Shown: positions 1 through 8,832 of the stretch, one piece after another | How the letters are laid out: every line of letters starts with the position of its first letter | How positions within the stretch are numbered: the stretch's first letter is position 1 | Notes under the pieces: model-generated | What the model saw: only the letters and a program-made list of their open reading frames with translations | What the model was told of the DNA's origin: nothing | The model's database searches: none | Program-made: the position numbers and the translations under genes | Source: Mobilicoccus sp032056465 | GTDB taxonomy: Bacteria; Actinomycetota; Actinomycetes; Actinomycetales; Dermatophilaceae | Assembly: GCF_032056465.1 (NCBI RefSeq) | Contig: NZ_DAMBCL010000011.1 | Length of the DNA stretch: 64,000 bases | Reading direction: 5' to 3' (one strand)

Positions 1-3000
1 AGGGTGTTCGGTCCCCGTCGGCCCGGCACCCTCCGTCGGCCCTGCGCCCTGGAGGCTCCGCTCACCGTCGGCGCCCCTCGCGGTCGAGACCGCCGCGAGC
101 GCGCTGCCGGCGAGCCGCCGACGGAGCGTGGCGACGAGATCCGCGGTCGTCATGGGGGGCGGAGGCGAGGCGAACGGGCGCGGCTCGTCCACCGGGTCGA
201 GGAGGTCGAGGAACGGCGAGGGGGTGTCCTCCTCGCTGCGGACCGCCGTCGCGATCAACCGCCGGCGTGCGCGACTCGCGGCGACGAGGAGGAGGCGGGT
301 CTCGTCGGCCCGGATGGCGCTGCGGGCGGCCTGCGGAGAGAGACCGCGACCGGTGAGGACGTCGACGAGCGCCGCCGAGCCGAGGACGGAACCCCGCAGG
401 CGCAGATCGGGCCACACGCCCTCCTGCAGTCCGGCGACGACGACGAGATCCCACTCCCAACCGGCGGCCCCCGCCGGGGTCGTGAGGGTGACGCATTCGT
501 CGGCCGGTGCGCGGGCCACGAGGGTGTCGCCCGCGACGTCCTGACCTCGGACGTGCTCGAGGAAGCCGTCCGGCCCACGCAGGGGCAACCGGTCGACGTA
601 CCGGGCGGCGGCATCCATGAGGGCCACGACGGCATCGAGATCTCGGTCGGCGCGCAGGCTGCCGGACAGGGCGGCCCGGCGCCACGGGTCGGCGAGCCCG
701 GACGCCTCCCACATGGCCCACAACACGGACTCCGCCGTGACCCCCGGGCCCCACCCCTCGTCGTCCCTCGCGGCAGCCCGGACCCCCGCGGCGAGGACCT
801 GACGGATCCGCCGCAACCCCGCCGCCGGAGCGTCGACGTCGAGGAGGTCGACCTCGTCGAGGATCGGGTCACCGTACGCCGACGCCACGAGCAGGTCGTC
901 GGAGGCACGCACCGTCGACCGGTCCCCCACGGGGTGGGAGGACCGCGTGTCACCCGGCGCCTCGACCGCGGCCTCGACGCCCTCGTCCTCGGCACCGACG
1001 CCCCCGCCCCCACGGCTCAGGCCCCGATCGCCCACGGCCCCATCGCCCACGGCCCCATCGCCCACGGCCCCATCGCCCACGGCGGCCCCATGGCCCACGA
1101 GGCGATCCCCGGCACCGTGGCCCCCGTCGACACGGCGCCTCTCGGCCCGACGCAGCGCCCTGAGGAGACGTCGGACACCGAGGGAATCGGTCGCACCGAG
1201 CGGAGAGGCGAGAAGATCGAGGACGGCACCCACGTCCAGCCCGGCCAGCCCCTCGCCTTCGTTCCGCGACGTCGAGTCGTTCGCCGGACCGAGTCCGTTC
1301 GGTCTCCCTCCGGGTCCGTCTGGGGCGCTCTCGACCAGGGCGAGCGCGGCCTCGAACAGTCGGAGGAAGGGTCGCACCGCCGGCTCCTCCCGGAGCGGCA
1401 CCTGGGCCCCCGGGACGTCGACGGGGACACCCTCCCCGGCGAGCACCCGGCGCATCGTGGCGCTGCGCCCGGCCCCGCGGACGATGACGGCCATGCGCGA
1501 GTAGGGCAGCCCGTCGACGAGGTGGGCCTGCCGAAGACGAGCCGAGACGTAGCGGGCCTCGGCCGTCGCCGTCGCGAGCACCGCCACGTCCACCTCGCCG
1601 TCCTCCTCGACCGCCCCGTGCGCCTCGGCATCCTCGGGCACGTCATGGTCCCCACCCCCCACGGCATCGATCGCGGGCACGCCCCCGCTCGTGTCGCCCC
1701 CCGGGTCCTCCCACCCCGCACCGCCCGCCGAGTCCGGCACGCCGGCCTGCGTCGGGGCCCCGGCCACGGCCCGCGCAGTCCCGACGGCCTCGGCCGCGAC
1801 CACGCCGTCACGTCCGGCGGACGGGACCCCGCCGTCCGTGGCCCGCCCGTCGTCGACGGAGGCGGCGGTGGGCGACGTCGAGTCCTCGGCCCAGTCGAAG
1901 AGCGTCGGCTGATGAGGCCGGGCATACGTCGTCGCCCCGGCGCCGAGGGAGAGGGAGCGGCCAGGGTTCGACGTGCCCGACGCCGTCATCGTCGAGACCG
2001 GGGATGACGAGGGCCCCCCAGCCGTCGAGAGCGCGGCAGCTGTCGAGAGCGCCGCGGACCTCTCGTCGTCCTCGCGCGCCACGGGCCCTCCCGTGTCGTC
2101 GGCGCGACCCAGCCGATGCGCGACGGCCCCGACGGACCCGATCCGCTCGGCGATCCGGACGACGACCTCACGGATGCGCGGCGGGAGTCGCCAGGAGCGG
2201 GTGAGAACGCAGGTGAGGGAGGCGACCTCGGCCATCATCAGCCCCGGGTCGGCACCGCGGAAGGTCTGCGTCGCGGCGTCGGGATCGCCGACGAGCACGA
2301 CCTCCGTCCTGGGGCCCCGCAGCAGGCGGACGAGCCGGGCCGCGGGCGCCGTGAGCTCCTGGGCGTCGTCGACGACGACGACCCGAACCTCGTCGTGCAC
2401 CCTGTCTCGTGCGGCCGGGTCGTCCTCGAGCAGGTCGGCGGCCGCGGTGAGGATCCAGGCGGGGTCGTACCCGCCCGGCGACGACAAGGCGGTGACCTCG
2501 TCGTACTCGGCGAGCACCTCGGCGGCGGCCGCCCAGGTGGGGTTGCCCTCGCGGACCGCAAGCGTCTCGAGGCCCTCGGCGTCGAGACCGTGTTCGACCG
2601 CGCGCATGAGCAGGTCGCGCAGCTCGGCGCGGAATCCCCTCGTGCGGGTGGCCTCGGCGAGGCTCGCCGGCCAGTTGGGGCGTCTGCCGTACCCGCCCTC
2701 GTGCCCGGCGAGGAGCTCACGCAGGACAACGTCCTGCTCGGGACCGCTGAGCAGTCGCGGGGCAGGCTCCCCGCGCTCAGCGGCGTCGCGGCGCAGGAGG
2801 CCGAACGCGAACGCCTGCACGCTCGACACCAACGGGGAGGCCGTCGTGGCGGCGAGCTCCGCGGTGAGCGCGTGACGCATGCGCGCGGCCGCCACCCGGG
2901 TGGGCGCGAGGACGAGCGTCTGCTGGGGGGGCACCTCGCCCGCCCGGACCCGGTCGAGGACGGCGTGCACGGCCACCGTCGTCTTCCCCGTCCCCGGGGC

Positions 3001-3225
3001 GCCGAGCACCCGCACGAGCGGCCCGCGGGCTCGCGCGGCCCGCCGCTGCGACTCATCGAGCCGTGCCCACCCCACGACCCGCGAGGAACGGTCGCGAACG
3101 AATCGGACCGTCCCGACACGCCCGGCCTCCCCCGGCCGCGGGGACCCGGATCGACCCACCGTGCTCGCCGCGTCGGCGGCGGTCGGCGCTCCGGAGACCG
3201 GCCCGGGAGTGTGTGGCGTGCTCAT
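1..3225 (-). CDS. adnA: UvrD/Rep-family helicase, AdnA-like (3' end outside window)
   Basis: Superfamily 1 DNA helicase, probably the AdnA subunit of the actinobacterial AdnAB helicase-nuclease that resects double-strand breaks. The frame is open from an ATG at 3225 to base 1 (1075 codons) without a stop, so the expected C-terminal PD-(D/E)XK nuclease part lies beyond the window. Visible motifs: Walker A GAPGTGKTT (residues 75-83), Walker B VVVVDDAQE (about 282-290), motif III GDPDAATQTFRGADP (313-327), and C-terminal helicase motifs including VVVAGLQEGVWP (around 925) and DETRLLLVAASRARRR (around 980). Known AdnA proteins are about 1050 residues; this one is longer because of Gly/Ala/acid-rich insertions near residues 450-545 and a VGDGA pentapeptide repeat near 705-735. 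The neighbours to the right (TetR, DUF3107, RhlE) match the mycobacterial order Rv3202c to Rv3211. AdnA rather than AdnB is inferred from that order. Confidence 0.85.
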   Translation of the reverse strand, partial: MSTPHTPGPVSGAPTAADAASTVGRSGSPRPGEAGRVGTVRFVRDRSSRVVGWARLDESQRRAARARGPLVRVLGAPGTGKTTVAVHAVLDRVRAGEVPPQQTLVLAPTRVAAARMRHALTAELAATTASPLVSSVQAFAFGLLRRDAAERGEPAPRLLSGPEQDVVLRELLAGHEGGYGRRPNWPASLAEATRTRGFRAELRDLLMRAVEHGLDAEGLETLAVREGNPTWAAAAEVLAEYDEVTALSSPGGYDPAWILTAAADLLEDDPAARDRVHDEVRVVVVDDAQELTAPAARLVRLLRGPRTEVVLVGDPDAATQTFRGADPGLMMAEVASLTCVLTRSWRLPPRIREVVVRIAERIGSVGAVAHRLGRADDTGGPVAREDDERSAALSTAAALSTAGGPSSSPVSTMTASGTSNPGRSLSLGAGATTYARPHQPTLFDWAEDSTSPTAASVDDGRATDGGVPSAGRDGVVAAEAVGTARAVAGAPTQAGVPDSAGGAGWEDPGGDTSGGVPAIDAVGGGDHDVPEDAEAHGAVEEDGEVDVAVLATATAEARYVSARLRQAHLVDGLPYSRMAVIVRGAGRSATMRRVLAGEGVPVDVPGAQVPLREEPAVRPFLRLFEAALALVESAPDGPGGRPNGLGPANDSTSRNEGEGLAGLDVGAVLDLLASPLGATDSLGVRRLLRALRRAERRRVDGGHGAGDRLVGHGAAVGDGAVGDGAVGDGAVGDRGLSRGGGGVGAEDEGVEAAVEAPGDTRSSHPVGDRSTVRASDDLLVASAYGDPILDEVDLLDVDAPAAGLRRIRQVLAAGVRAAARDDEGWGPGVTAESVLWAMWEASGLADPWRRAALSGSLRADRDLDAVVALMDAAARYVDRLPLRGPDGFLEHVRGQDVAGDTLVARAPADECVTLTTPAGAAGWEWDLVVVAGLQEGVWPDLRLRGSVLGSAALVDVLTGRGLSPQAARSAIRADETRLLLVAASRARRRLIATAVRSEEDTPSPFLDLLDPVDEPRPFASPPPPMTTADLVATLRRRLAGSALAAVSTARGADGERSLQGAGPTEGAGPTGTEHP
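1020..1083. repeat. 15-bp tandem repeat inside adnA
   Basis: Four tandem copies of GGCCCCATCGCCCAC (the first with a substitution) lie in frame in the helicase gene. On the coding strand they specify VGDGA-VGDGA-VGDGA-VGDRG, preceded by a diverged VGHGAA. The unit is a multiple of three, so copy-number change would keep the frame. Confidence 0.9.
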
Positions 3226-3421
3226 GTCGCCATTGGAGCAGAGGCCGCCGACAACGGTTCGTCCCCGACGGCTCCGCGCCTCGGTCGGGGGCGACGTCGA
3301 GGGCGGGCGCGCCTCGAATCTGCCAGGACTCCCCTCCTGGCGACTGGACACGCGACTAGGATGCCTCAACGGTGCCGTCCGCAGGCGGGCACCCCGACCC
3401 CGGAAAGGAGCCGGATCGACC

Positions 3422-4063
3422 GTGGTGAGCACCTCCAGCGTCCCTCGCGGCACCCGCCTCCCACGCGAGGAGCGACGCGCCCAACTCCTCGAGGCCGCCC
3501 AGGCCGTCTTCGTGGAGTACGGATATCACGCGGCCGGAATGGACGAGATCGCCGACCGTGCCGGGGTCTCCAAACCGGTGCTGTACCAGCACTTCCCCGG
3601 CAAGCTCGATCTCTATCTCGCGCTGCTCGACGCGGCCTGCGACCAGGTCATCGACGCCGTCGCGCAGGCGCTGCGCTCCACGAGCGACAACCAGGAACGC
3701 GTCGTCGCCACCATGAAGGCCTACCTCGGGTTCGTCTCCCAGAACGGCGGGGCCTACCGTCTCGTGTTCGAGTCGGACCTCGGGCAGGAGGAGCAGGTCG
3801 ACGAGCGCGTGCGCAACGTCGAGCGCGTGTCCGCCAAGGCCGTGGGCGACCTCGTCGCGGATCAGACGGGCCTCTCGGAGTCGGAGGCGGGCCTCGTCGC
3901 CACCGGCGTCGTCGGCATGGCGCAGACCGCCGCCCGCTGGTGGCTGCGCCAAGGCGCGCAGATCCCCCTCGAGCAGGCCGCACGTCTGCTCGCCGAGGTC
4001 GTCTGGCGCGGCATCCGCACCTTCCCCGTCATCGAGCCGCTGGAGCCGGCGCCCACCCCCTGA
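3422..4063 (+). CDS. TetR/AcrR family regulator
   Basis: Transcriptional regulator of 213 residues. The N-terminal helix-turn-helix is clear (MDEIADRAGVSKPVLYQHF near residues 40-58); the rest is the all-helical ligand/dimer domain. The start is the first of two adjacent GTG codons, chosen because GGAAAGGAG ends about 11 nt upstream. It sits between the AdnA-like gene, which is divergent, and the DUF3107 gene, the position held by Rv3208 in M. tuberculosis. Orthology is inferred from order and family only. Its ligand and targets cannot be read from the sequence. Confidence 0.9.
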   Translation: MVSTSSVPRGTRLPREERRAQLLEAAQAVFVEYGYHAAGMDEIADRAGVSKPVLYQHFPGKLDLYLALLDAACDQVIDAVAQALRSTSDNQERVVATMKAYLGFVSQNGGAYRLVFESDLGQEEQVDERVRNVERVSAKAVGDLVADQTGLSESEAGLVATGVVGMAQTAARWWLRQGAQIPLEQAARLLAEVVWRGIRTFPVIEPLEPAPTP

Positions 4064-4280
4064 CCTCCGCGCCGCGTCCGTCCCCGAGGCCGTCACCGGG
4101 CTCACGGAGATCGTGCCCGGCGGGCCCGAGAACGCGGGCGGGGCCGCGCAGCCCACGGCCGGGAAGAACGCCCCCCTGCCCGCCGTTAACCTGGAGGAGA
4201 ACCCGATCGCGGCCGCCCGGCCCGATCCATCCGCTCGCGCCGCCCCCGACGGGGTGACGCCGCGTCCGAAAGGAGACCTC

Positions 4281-4505
4281 GTGGAGGTCAAGATCGGTGT
4301 GCAGAACACGAGCCGCGAGATCACCCTCGAGTCCGAGCAGTCGCCGGAGGAGATCGAGGTCGCAGTGAGCGCGTCCTTCGAGAACTCCACGCCGCTTCGG
4401 CTCGTCGACCACAAGGGCAGCATCGTGCTCGTCCCGAGTTCCGCGCTCGCCTACGTCGAGATCGGCGCCCCGCGTCGAGGCGGAGTCGGTTTCGGGATGC
4501 AGTGA
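4281..4505 (+). CDS. DUF3107 family small protein
   Basis: A 74-residue acidic protein beginning MEVKIGVQNTSREITLES, which matches the actinobacterial DUF3107 family (M. tuberculosis Rv3208A/TB9.4 is similar in size). The GTG start is preceded by AAAGGAG 5 nt away. A longer in-frame extension upstream reads as low-complexity sequence with no ribosome site, so the short form is preferred. No membrane segment or catalytic motif is visible and the function is unknown. It lies 217 bp after the TetR gene and is followed by a strong hairpin. Confidence 0.88.
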   Translation: MEVKIGVQNTSREITLESEQSPEEIEVAVSASFENSTPLRLVDHKGSIVLVPSSALAYVEIGAPRRGGVGFGMQ

Positions 4506-4545
4506 GCTCGACACCCGTCCGACGATCCCGTCCGACACCCTCGTC

Positions 4546-4575
4546 CGGCCCGGTCACACGCGTGTGGCCGGGCCG
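4546..4575 (+). terminator. hairpin after DUF3107 gene
   Basis: Arms 4546-4559 and 4562-4575 pair over 14 positions with one G-T wobble around a 2-nt centre (CACACGCGTGTG core). It sits 40 nt after the DUF3107 stop. No T-run follows, which is common for GC-rich actinobacterial terminators. Confidence 0.6.
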
Positions 4576-4627
4576 TCGCGCGTCCGCTGCCGCACGGGCG
4601 GATGCCACCGCGTCGAGGCTGCGGAGG

Positions 4628-4633
4628 TACACT
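4628..4633 (+). promoter_or_regulatory. candidate -10 box for rhlE
   Basis: TACACT in the only gene-free stretch before the helicase. A start near 4640 would leave a 5' leader of about 150 nt, long compared with the leaderless genes around it. No convincing -35 box is seen. Confidence 0.35.
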
Positions 4634-4791
4634 GGCGACGACCATCACGGTGCCCGGTCGGCAACGACGTGACGAAGACGGCGGCAGAGCCCGCCTCCTG
4701 CGCCCCCTCGCGGCGCAAACGAATGACCTCCGATCGGCCCGCCACCTTCCCGCGAACGCCACCGCGTCGCAGGCCGATCGAGAGATCTTCC

Positions 4792-6399
4792 ATGACTGAC
4801 ACCACGTCCACCACGCTGTCCGACGCCGCCGAGCCTCTGCAGGCTCCGGCCGCCGCCCCGGCGACCGACGACTCCGCCGCGGCCGCCGGCGCCGAGGAGA
4901 CGATCGAGGCCTCCCCCGAGGCAGCCGTCGAGAAGACCTTCGCCGACTTCGACGTGCACCCCGACATCGTCGGGGCCCTCGCCGAGGCGGGGATCGTCAC
5001 GCCGTTCCCCATCCAGGCCATGACGTTGCCGGTCGCCCTCGGCGGCCACGACATCATCGGTCAGGCCAAGACGGGAACCGGCAAGACCCTCGGCTTCGGC
5101 ATCCCCCTTCTCGAGCACGTCGTCGCTCCCGGTGACGAGGGTTTCGAGTCCCTTCCCCACCCCGGCCGCCCGCAGGCCCTCGTCGTCGCCCCCACCCGTG
5201 AGCTGGCGACGCAGGTCGCCGGCGACCTCACGCGTGCGGCGTCGCGTCGCGGCATCCGCGTGACGACGATCTACGGCGGCCGCGCGTTCGAGCCGCAGAT
5301 CGAGGCGCTGCAAAAGGGCGTCGAGGTCGTCGTCGGGACGCCCGGCCGCCTCATCGACCTCATGCAGCAGGGTCACCTCAACCTGCACTCGGTGCGCACC
5401 CTCGTCCTCGACGAGGCCGACGAGATGCTCGACCTCGGGTTCCTGCCCGACGTCGAGAAGCTTCTCGCGCAGACCCCGGCGTCCCGTCAGACGATGTTGT
5501 TCTCCGCGACCATGCCCGGCGCCGTGGTCACCCTCGCGCGCCGCTACATGACCCGCCCGACCCACATCCGGGCGATCAGCCACGACGACGAGGGCCAGAC
5601 CGTCGCCGCGATCGACCAGTTCGTGTTCCGCGCCCACGCGATGGACAAGGTCGAGATGGTCGCGCGCATCCTCCAGGCGAAGGGGCGCGGTCTGACGATC
5701 ATCTTCAGCCGGACCAAGCGCACCGCCGCCAAGGTCGCCGACGAACTCGCCGACCGCGGGTTCGCCGCCGCGAGCATCCACGGCGACCTGGGCCAGGGCG
5801 CCCGTGAGCAGGCGCTGCGCGCGTTCCGCAACGGCAAGGTCGACATCCTCGTCGCCACCGACGTCGCCGCCCGCGGCATCGACGTCGAGAACGTCACGCA
5901 CGTCATCAACTACCAGTGCCCCGAGGACGAGAAGACCTACCTGCACCGCACCGGCCGGACCGGTCGCGCGGGCCAGAAGGGCGTCGCCGTCACCCTCGTC
6001 GACTGGGACGACATGCCGCGCTGGGGTCTCATCGACAAGGCGCTCGGCCTCGGCATCCCCTCGCCCGTCGAGACCTATTCCTCCTCCCCGCACCTGTTCG
6101 AGGACCTCGGGATCGACCCGTCCGTGACCGGCTGGCTGCCCAAGTCCGAGCGCACCCGCGCCGGGCTCGAGGCCGAGAAGCTCGAGGACCTCGGTGAGAC
6201 CGGCGCCTCCGCCGGCCGGGGCCGAGGTCGCAGCCGTGGCCAGGCCGACCGCGGTCGTGGCAGTGGCTCGGGCCGCGACGGCCGACCGAACCGTGACGGC
6301 CGTGGACGGGGCGGGCGCTCCTCCGGCGACGAGGGCTCGGGCGCGCCGCGCCGCCGTCGTCGCACCCGCGGTGGCCGCTCGAGCGCCTCGACGGACTGA
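4792..6399 (+). CDS. rhlE: DEAD-box ATP-dependent RNA helicase, RhlE-like
   Basis: RNA helicase of 535 residues that would unwind structured RNA, for instance in ribosome assembly or mRNA decay. All DEAD-box motifs are present: Q motif (FPIQ), AKTGTGKT (K98), PTRELATQ, GTPGRL, DEAD (207-210), SATMP, VATDVAARGID and HRTGRTGRAG. An acidic N-terminal extension of about 50 residues precedes the core. The tail from about residue 470 is a long Arg/Gly/Asp/Ser-rich RGG-like RNA-binding stretch. The ATG at 4792 was chosen where the acidic leader begins; the frame stays open upstream to 4564, so a longer form is possible. Gene order matches Rv3211 of M. tuberculosis. Confidence 0.93.
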   Translation: MTDTTSTTLSDAAEPLQAPAAAPATDDSAAAAGAEETIEASPEAAVEKTFADFDVHPDIVGALAEAGIVTPFPIQAMTLPVALGGHDIIGQAKTGTGKTLGFGIPLLEHVVAPGDEGFESLPHPGRPQALVVAPTRELATQVAGDLTRAASRRGIRVTTIYGGRAFEPQIEALQKGVEVVVGTPGRLIDLMQQGHLNLHSVRTLVLDEADEMLDLGFLPDVEKLLAQTPASRQTMLFSATMPGAVVTLARRYMTRPTHIRAISHDDEGQTVAAIDQFVFRAHAMDKVEMVARILQAKGRGLTIIFSRTKRTAAKVADELADRGFAAASIHGDLGQGAREQALRAFRNGKVDILVATDVAARGIDVENVTHVINYQCPEDEKTYLHRTGRTGRAGQKGVAVTLVDWDDMPRWGLIDKALGLGIPSPVETYSSSPHLFEDLGIDPSVTGWLPKSERTRAGLEAEKLEDLGETGASAGRGRGRSRGQADRGRGSGSGRDGRPNRDGRGRGGRSSGDEGSGAPRRRRRTRGGRSSASTD

Positions 6400-6416
6400 C
6401 CCACCCCGACCTCTCA

Positions 6417-6488
6417 TCTCGAACCGGAGGCGCGTGTTCACACAGGAGTGCAGAGCCTCCGGCCCGAACACGCGCCTCCGGTTCGAGA
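6417..6488. repeat. 23-bp perfect inverted repeat
   Basis: Arms 6417-6439 and 6466-6488 are perfect reverse complements (left arm begins TCTCGAACCGG), separated by 26 nt. The loop holds a further GCCTCCGG block that partly copies the right arm. It follows the rhlE stop by 17 nt and faces the convergent PHP gene, so a bidirectional terminator is the simplest reading. The length and perfection are well beyond the other terminator hairpins here. Confidence 0.9.
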
Positions 6489-6865
6489 GGGACACCCGCT
6501 CCCCTCACACACGTCCGGCAGACCCGTCCGCATCCTGGTATCGGTGATGGGGCGAGTTGGACGGCCGTCTTGCCGAGCCCTACCGTGATCCTCGTCGCAG
6601 GCGTCATGGGGGTGCCTGCGGCCGACCGGGGGGTCGTCGCTCACCGCCGACGCGGCGTGTCCTGGGCAGCCCCTCTCGTCGTCGTCGAGAGACGTCGACC
6701 TGTCGTCCACCCCTTCGGGCGACAGATCGTCGGCGCGCCGGTCACGGCGCCGCCGCGCCCCGCACTCGCTCCGGTGTCGTGCGGGGCGCTCCCGTCTCCG
6801 TGGCCTCCCGCCGGAACCCCCTTCCCCGACACCACCCCGGACACCTCCCGCGGGCGAACTCCCGT
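6489..6865. other. gene-free stretch between rhlE and the PHP gene
   Basis: About 375 bp between two convergent genes. Frames here do not resemble any family and have no ribosome sites. I see no tRNA, riboswitch or repeat beyond the inverted repeat at its left edge. Confidence 0.5.
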
Positions 6866-7711
6866 TCAGGGTCGGACGATCCCGCGGTGGGTCGGTTCGG
6901 CGAGCAGTGCCTCGAGCACGTCCGGGTCGGTCGTGCATGCGGCGAGTCGCCAGGGCTTGCCGCTGCCGTGATAGTCACTCGACCCGGTGACGAACAGACC
7001 CAGGTCGGTGGCCAGGGAGATGGCCTTGGCCCGCTGCCCGGCATCGTGGTCGGGATGGTCCCCCTCCAGGGCGAACAGGCCCGCCCGGGCCATGTCCTCG
7101 ATGACGGAGTCGGGCACGAGGCGACCGCGCTTGGCGGCGAACGGGTGGGCCATGACGGGCACACCCCCCGCGGCGCGCACGAGCCGGACGGCCTCGACCG
7201 GGTCGGGCGCGTAGTGCGAGGCGTAGTACGGCGACCCGGTGTAGAGGTACTCGTCGAACGCCGCCGTGCGATCGGGGACGACATCGGCCGCGACGAGCGC
7301 GTCGGCGATGTGTGGACGCCCGATCGTCGCCCCCGGACCCACCTGCTCCTCGACCTGGGCCCAGGTGATCGGCACGTCGACGGCCAACTTCTCGACGATG
7401 CGCCGCGCCCGGTCGTCACGGCTGGAGCGCGCGGCCTCGAGCTCGGCGAGGAGCGCGGAGTCCGCCGGGTCGAGCAGATACCCGAGCAGGTGGACGCTGA
7501 TGCCCTTCCACGAACACGAGATCTCGATCCCGGGCAGCAATCCGACTCCGAGCCGCTCCGCCGCGTCGATCGCTTCGCTCCACCCGGCACTCGTGTCGTG
7601 GTCGGTGAGTGCGACGACGTCCAGCCCGTCCGCGTCCGCCTGCGCGACGAGCTGCGCGGGGGTGTCGGTGCCGTCCGAGGCGAGGGTGTGGGCGTGCAGA
7701 TCGATGATCAT
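6866..7711 (-). CDS. PHP-domain metal-dependent phosphoesterase
   Basis: A 281-residue PHP-family phosphoesterase. The metal-binding motifs are clear: DLHAHTLASDG (residues 4-14), TDHDTSAGW, PGIEISC, HPFAAKRGRL and a C-terminal SSDYHGSGK. Single-domain PHP proteins of this type (TrpH/YciV-like) hydrolyse nucleoside 3',5'-bisphosphates or short RNA ends; which one applies here is not visible. The ATG at 7711 lies 6 nt after a TAGTGT box, so the mRNA is probably leaderless. It is followed after a gap by the large inverted repeat. Confidence 0.88.
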   Translation of the reverse strand: MIIDLHAHTLASDGTDTPAQLVAQADADGLDVVALTDHDTSAGWSEAIDAAERLGVGLLPGIEISCSWKGISVHLLGYLLDPADSALLAELEAARSSRDDRARRIVEKLAVDVPITWAQVEEQVGPGATIGRPHIADALVAADVVPDRTAAFDEYLYTGSPYYASHYAPDPVEAVRLVRAAGGVPVMAHPFAAKRGRLVPDSVIEDMARAGLFALEGDHPDHDAGQRAKAISLATDLGLFVTGSSDYHGSGKPWRLAACTTDPDVLEALLAEPTHRGIVRP

Positions 7712-7717
7712 CCCCCC

Positions 7718-7723
7718 ACACTA
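7718..7723 (-). promoter_or_regulatory. -10 box, predicted leaderless PHP mRNA
   Basis: TAGTGT on the minus strand with a 6-nt spacer (all G) to the ATG, placing the transcription start at or next to the start codon. Confidence 0.55.
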
Positions 7724-7761
7724 CGAATCGGCCCACCGCCGGGCCCGGGGTGCACCCGGGT

Positions 7762-8832
7762 TCAGCGGGGGATGAGCACCGTGTAGTCGAGGTCGAGGAC
7801 GACGTTCGGCAGGTACTTGCCGGCCCCGTCGCCCTCGGTCTGCCGGTACGGGAAGTCGCCGCACGGCAGGTCCTTGGTGGCGACCGTGCGCAGCCGCAGC
7901 GCGCCGACATCGGTCCGGCCGGGGATCTCGAGACGCTCGAGGACCTCCGACCAGGCGTGGATCGTGTCACCGGCGAACGTGGGGTTGGCGTGGGAGCCGG
8001 CGTTGATCGCGGCGATCGTGAACGCGTTGGCGAGTCCGTTGAAGGACAGCGCCCGGGCCAGGCTGATGATGTGCCCGCCGTAGATGAGGCGACGCCCGAT
8101 CCTGCTGTCGTTCTGGGCGAACTGGTTGAAGTGGACCTTGGCCGTGTTCTGGTACAGGCGCGTGGCGAGCATGTGATCGGACTCCTCGATCGTCATGCCG
8201 TCGACGTGGTCGATCTTCTCGCCGACCTCGTAGTCGCCCCACAGGTGGGGGCTGCCGGAGAGTTCCTTCATCCGTTCGTCGTAGGAGACGTTCTCGACGG
8301 GAACGACGAGGTCCTGGGCCGCGACCGCGCCCGGCAGGTCGGGGATCTGCGCCTCCCCCACCTCGTCGGTGGCGGATCGACGGTTCACCATGACCCAGCG
8401 GACGTACTCGACGACGGTCTCGCCGTTCTGGTTGGTGCCGACCGAACGCACGTAGACGTTGCCGTTCTTGCCCGAGGAGTTCGGCTTGAGCCCGATGACC
8501 TCCGAGGTCGTGGTGACGGTGTCGCCGGGGTAGAGCGGCACCCCGAACCGGCCGCCCGCGTAGCCGAGGTTGGCGACGGCGTTGAGCGAGACGTCGGGCA
8601 CGGACTTGCCGAACACGAGGTGGAAGGCGAGCAGCGCGTCCACGGGCATGCGCGGGTACCCGAGGTCACGGGCGAAGGTGTCGGCGCTGGTGGCGGCGAA
8701 CCGGGAGCCGTACAGGCCGGTGTAGAGCGCGACGTCACCGTCGGTGACCGTGCGCGGCGTCGCGTGGACGATGCGCTGTCCGATCTCGAAGTCCTCGTAG
8801 AAGTTTCCGGTCACGTTCTTCATGTCGGCCAC
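7762..8832 (-). CDS. mch: Mesaconyl-CoA hydratase (MaoC-like double hot-dog)
   Basis: Hydrates mesaconyl-C1-CoA to beta-methylmalyl-CoA in the ethylmalonyl-CoA pathway of acetyl-CoA assimilation. The protein is 356 residues with two MaoC/hot-dog repeats: GNFYEDFEIGQ at the N-terminus, then the second repeat beginning WGDYEVGEKIDHVDGMTIEE. Blocks such as VHATPRTVTDGDVALYTGLYG, NTAKVHFNQ and RRLIYGGHIISLARALSFNG agree closely with my memory of the Rhodobacter enzyme. The GTG at 8832 is chosen because GGAG sits 7 nt upstream; the ATG three codons on has no well-spaced site. It is divergent from lpd. Partner genes mcd, mcl1 and mcl2 are 9-14 kb away on the same strand. Confidence 0.9.
   Translation of the reverse strand: MADMKNVTGNFYEDFEIGQRIVHATPRTVTDGDVALYTGLYGSRFAATSADTFARDLGYPRMPVDALLAFHLVFGKSVPDVSLNAVANLGYAGGRFGVPLYPGDTVTTTSEVIGLKPNSSGKNGNVYVRSVGTNQNGETVVEYVRWVMVNRRSATDEVGEAQIPDLPGAVAAQDLVVPVENVSYDERMKELSGSPHLWGDYEVGEKIDHVDGMTIEESDHMLATRLYQNTAKVHFNQFAQNDSRIGRRLIYGGHIISLARALSFNGLANAFTIAAINAGSHANPTFAGDTIHAWSEVLERLEIPGRTDVGALRLRTVATKDLPCGDFPYRQTEGDGAGKYLPNVVLDLDYTVLIPR

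Noticed and set aside
1020..1083. CRISPR-like repeat
   Set aside because: Units are contiguous, 15 bp long and in frame with the gene; there are no spacers.
4..2007. Long open frame on the plus strand, opposite the helicase
   Set aside because: It mirrors the codon register of the real minus-strand gene. Its translation is Arg/Gly/Pro-rich without any family, while the minus strand has all helicase motifs. High GC alone explains such antisense frames.
6460..6490. tRNA 3' half or attachment site, because the right arm contains GGTTCGA
   Set aside because: No acceptor, D or anticodon stems and no CCA are present; the motif belongs to a perfect inverted repeat.
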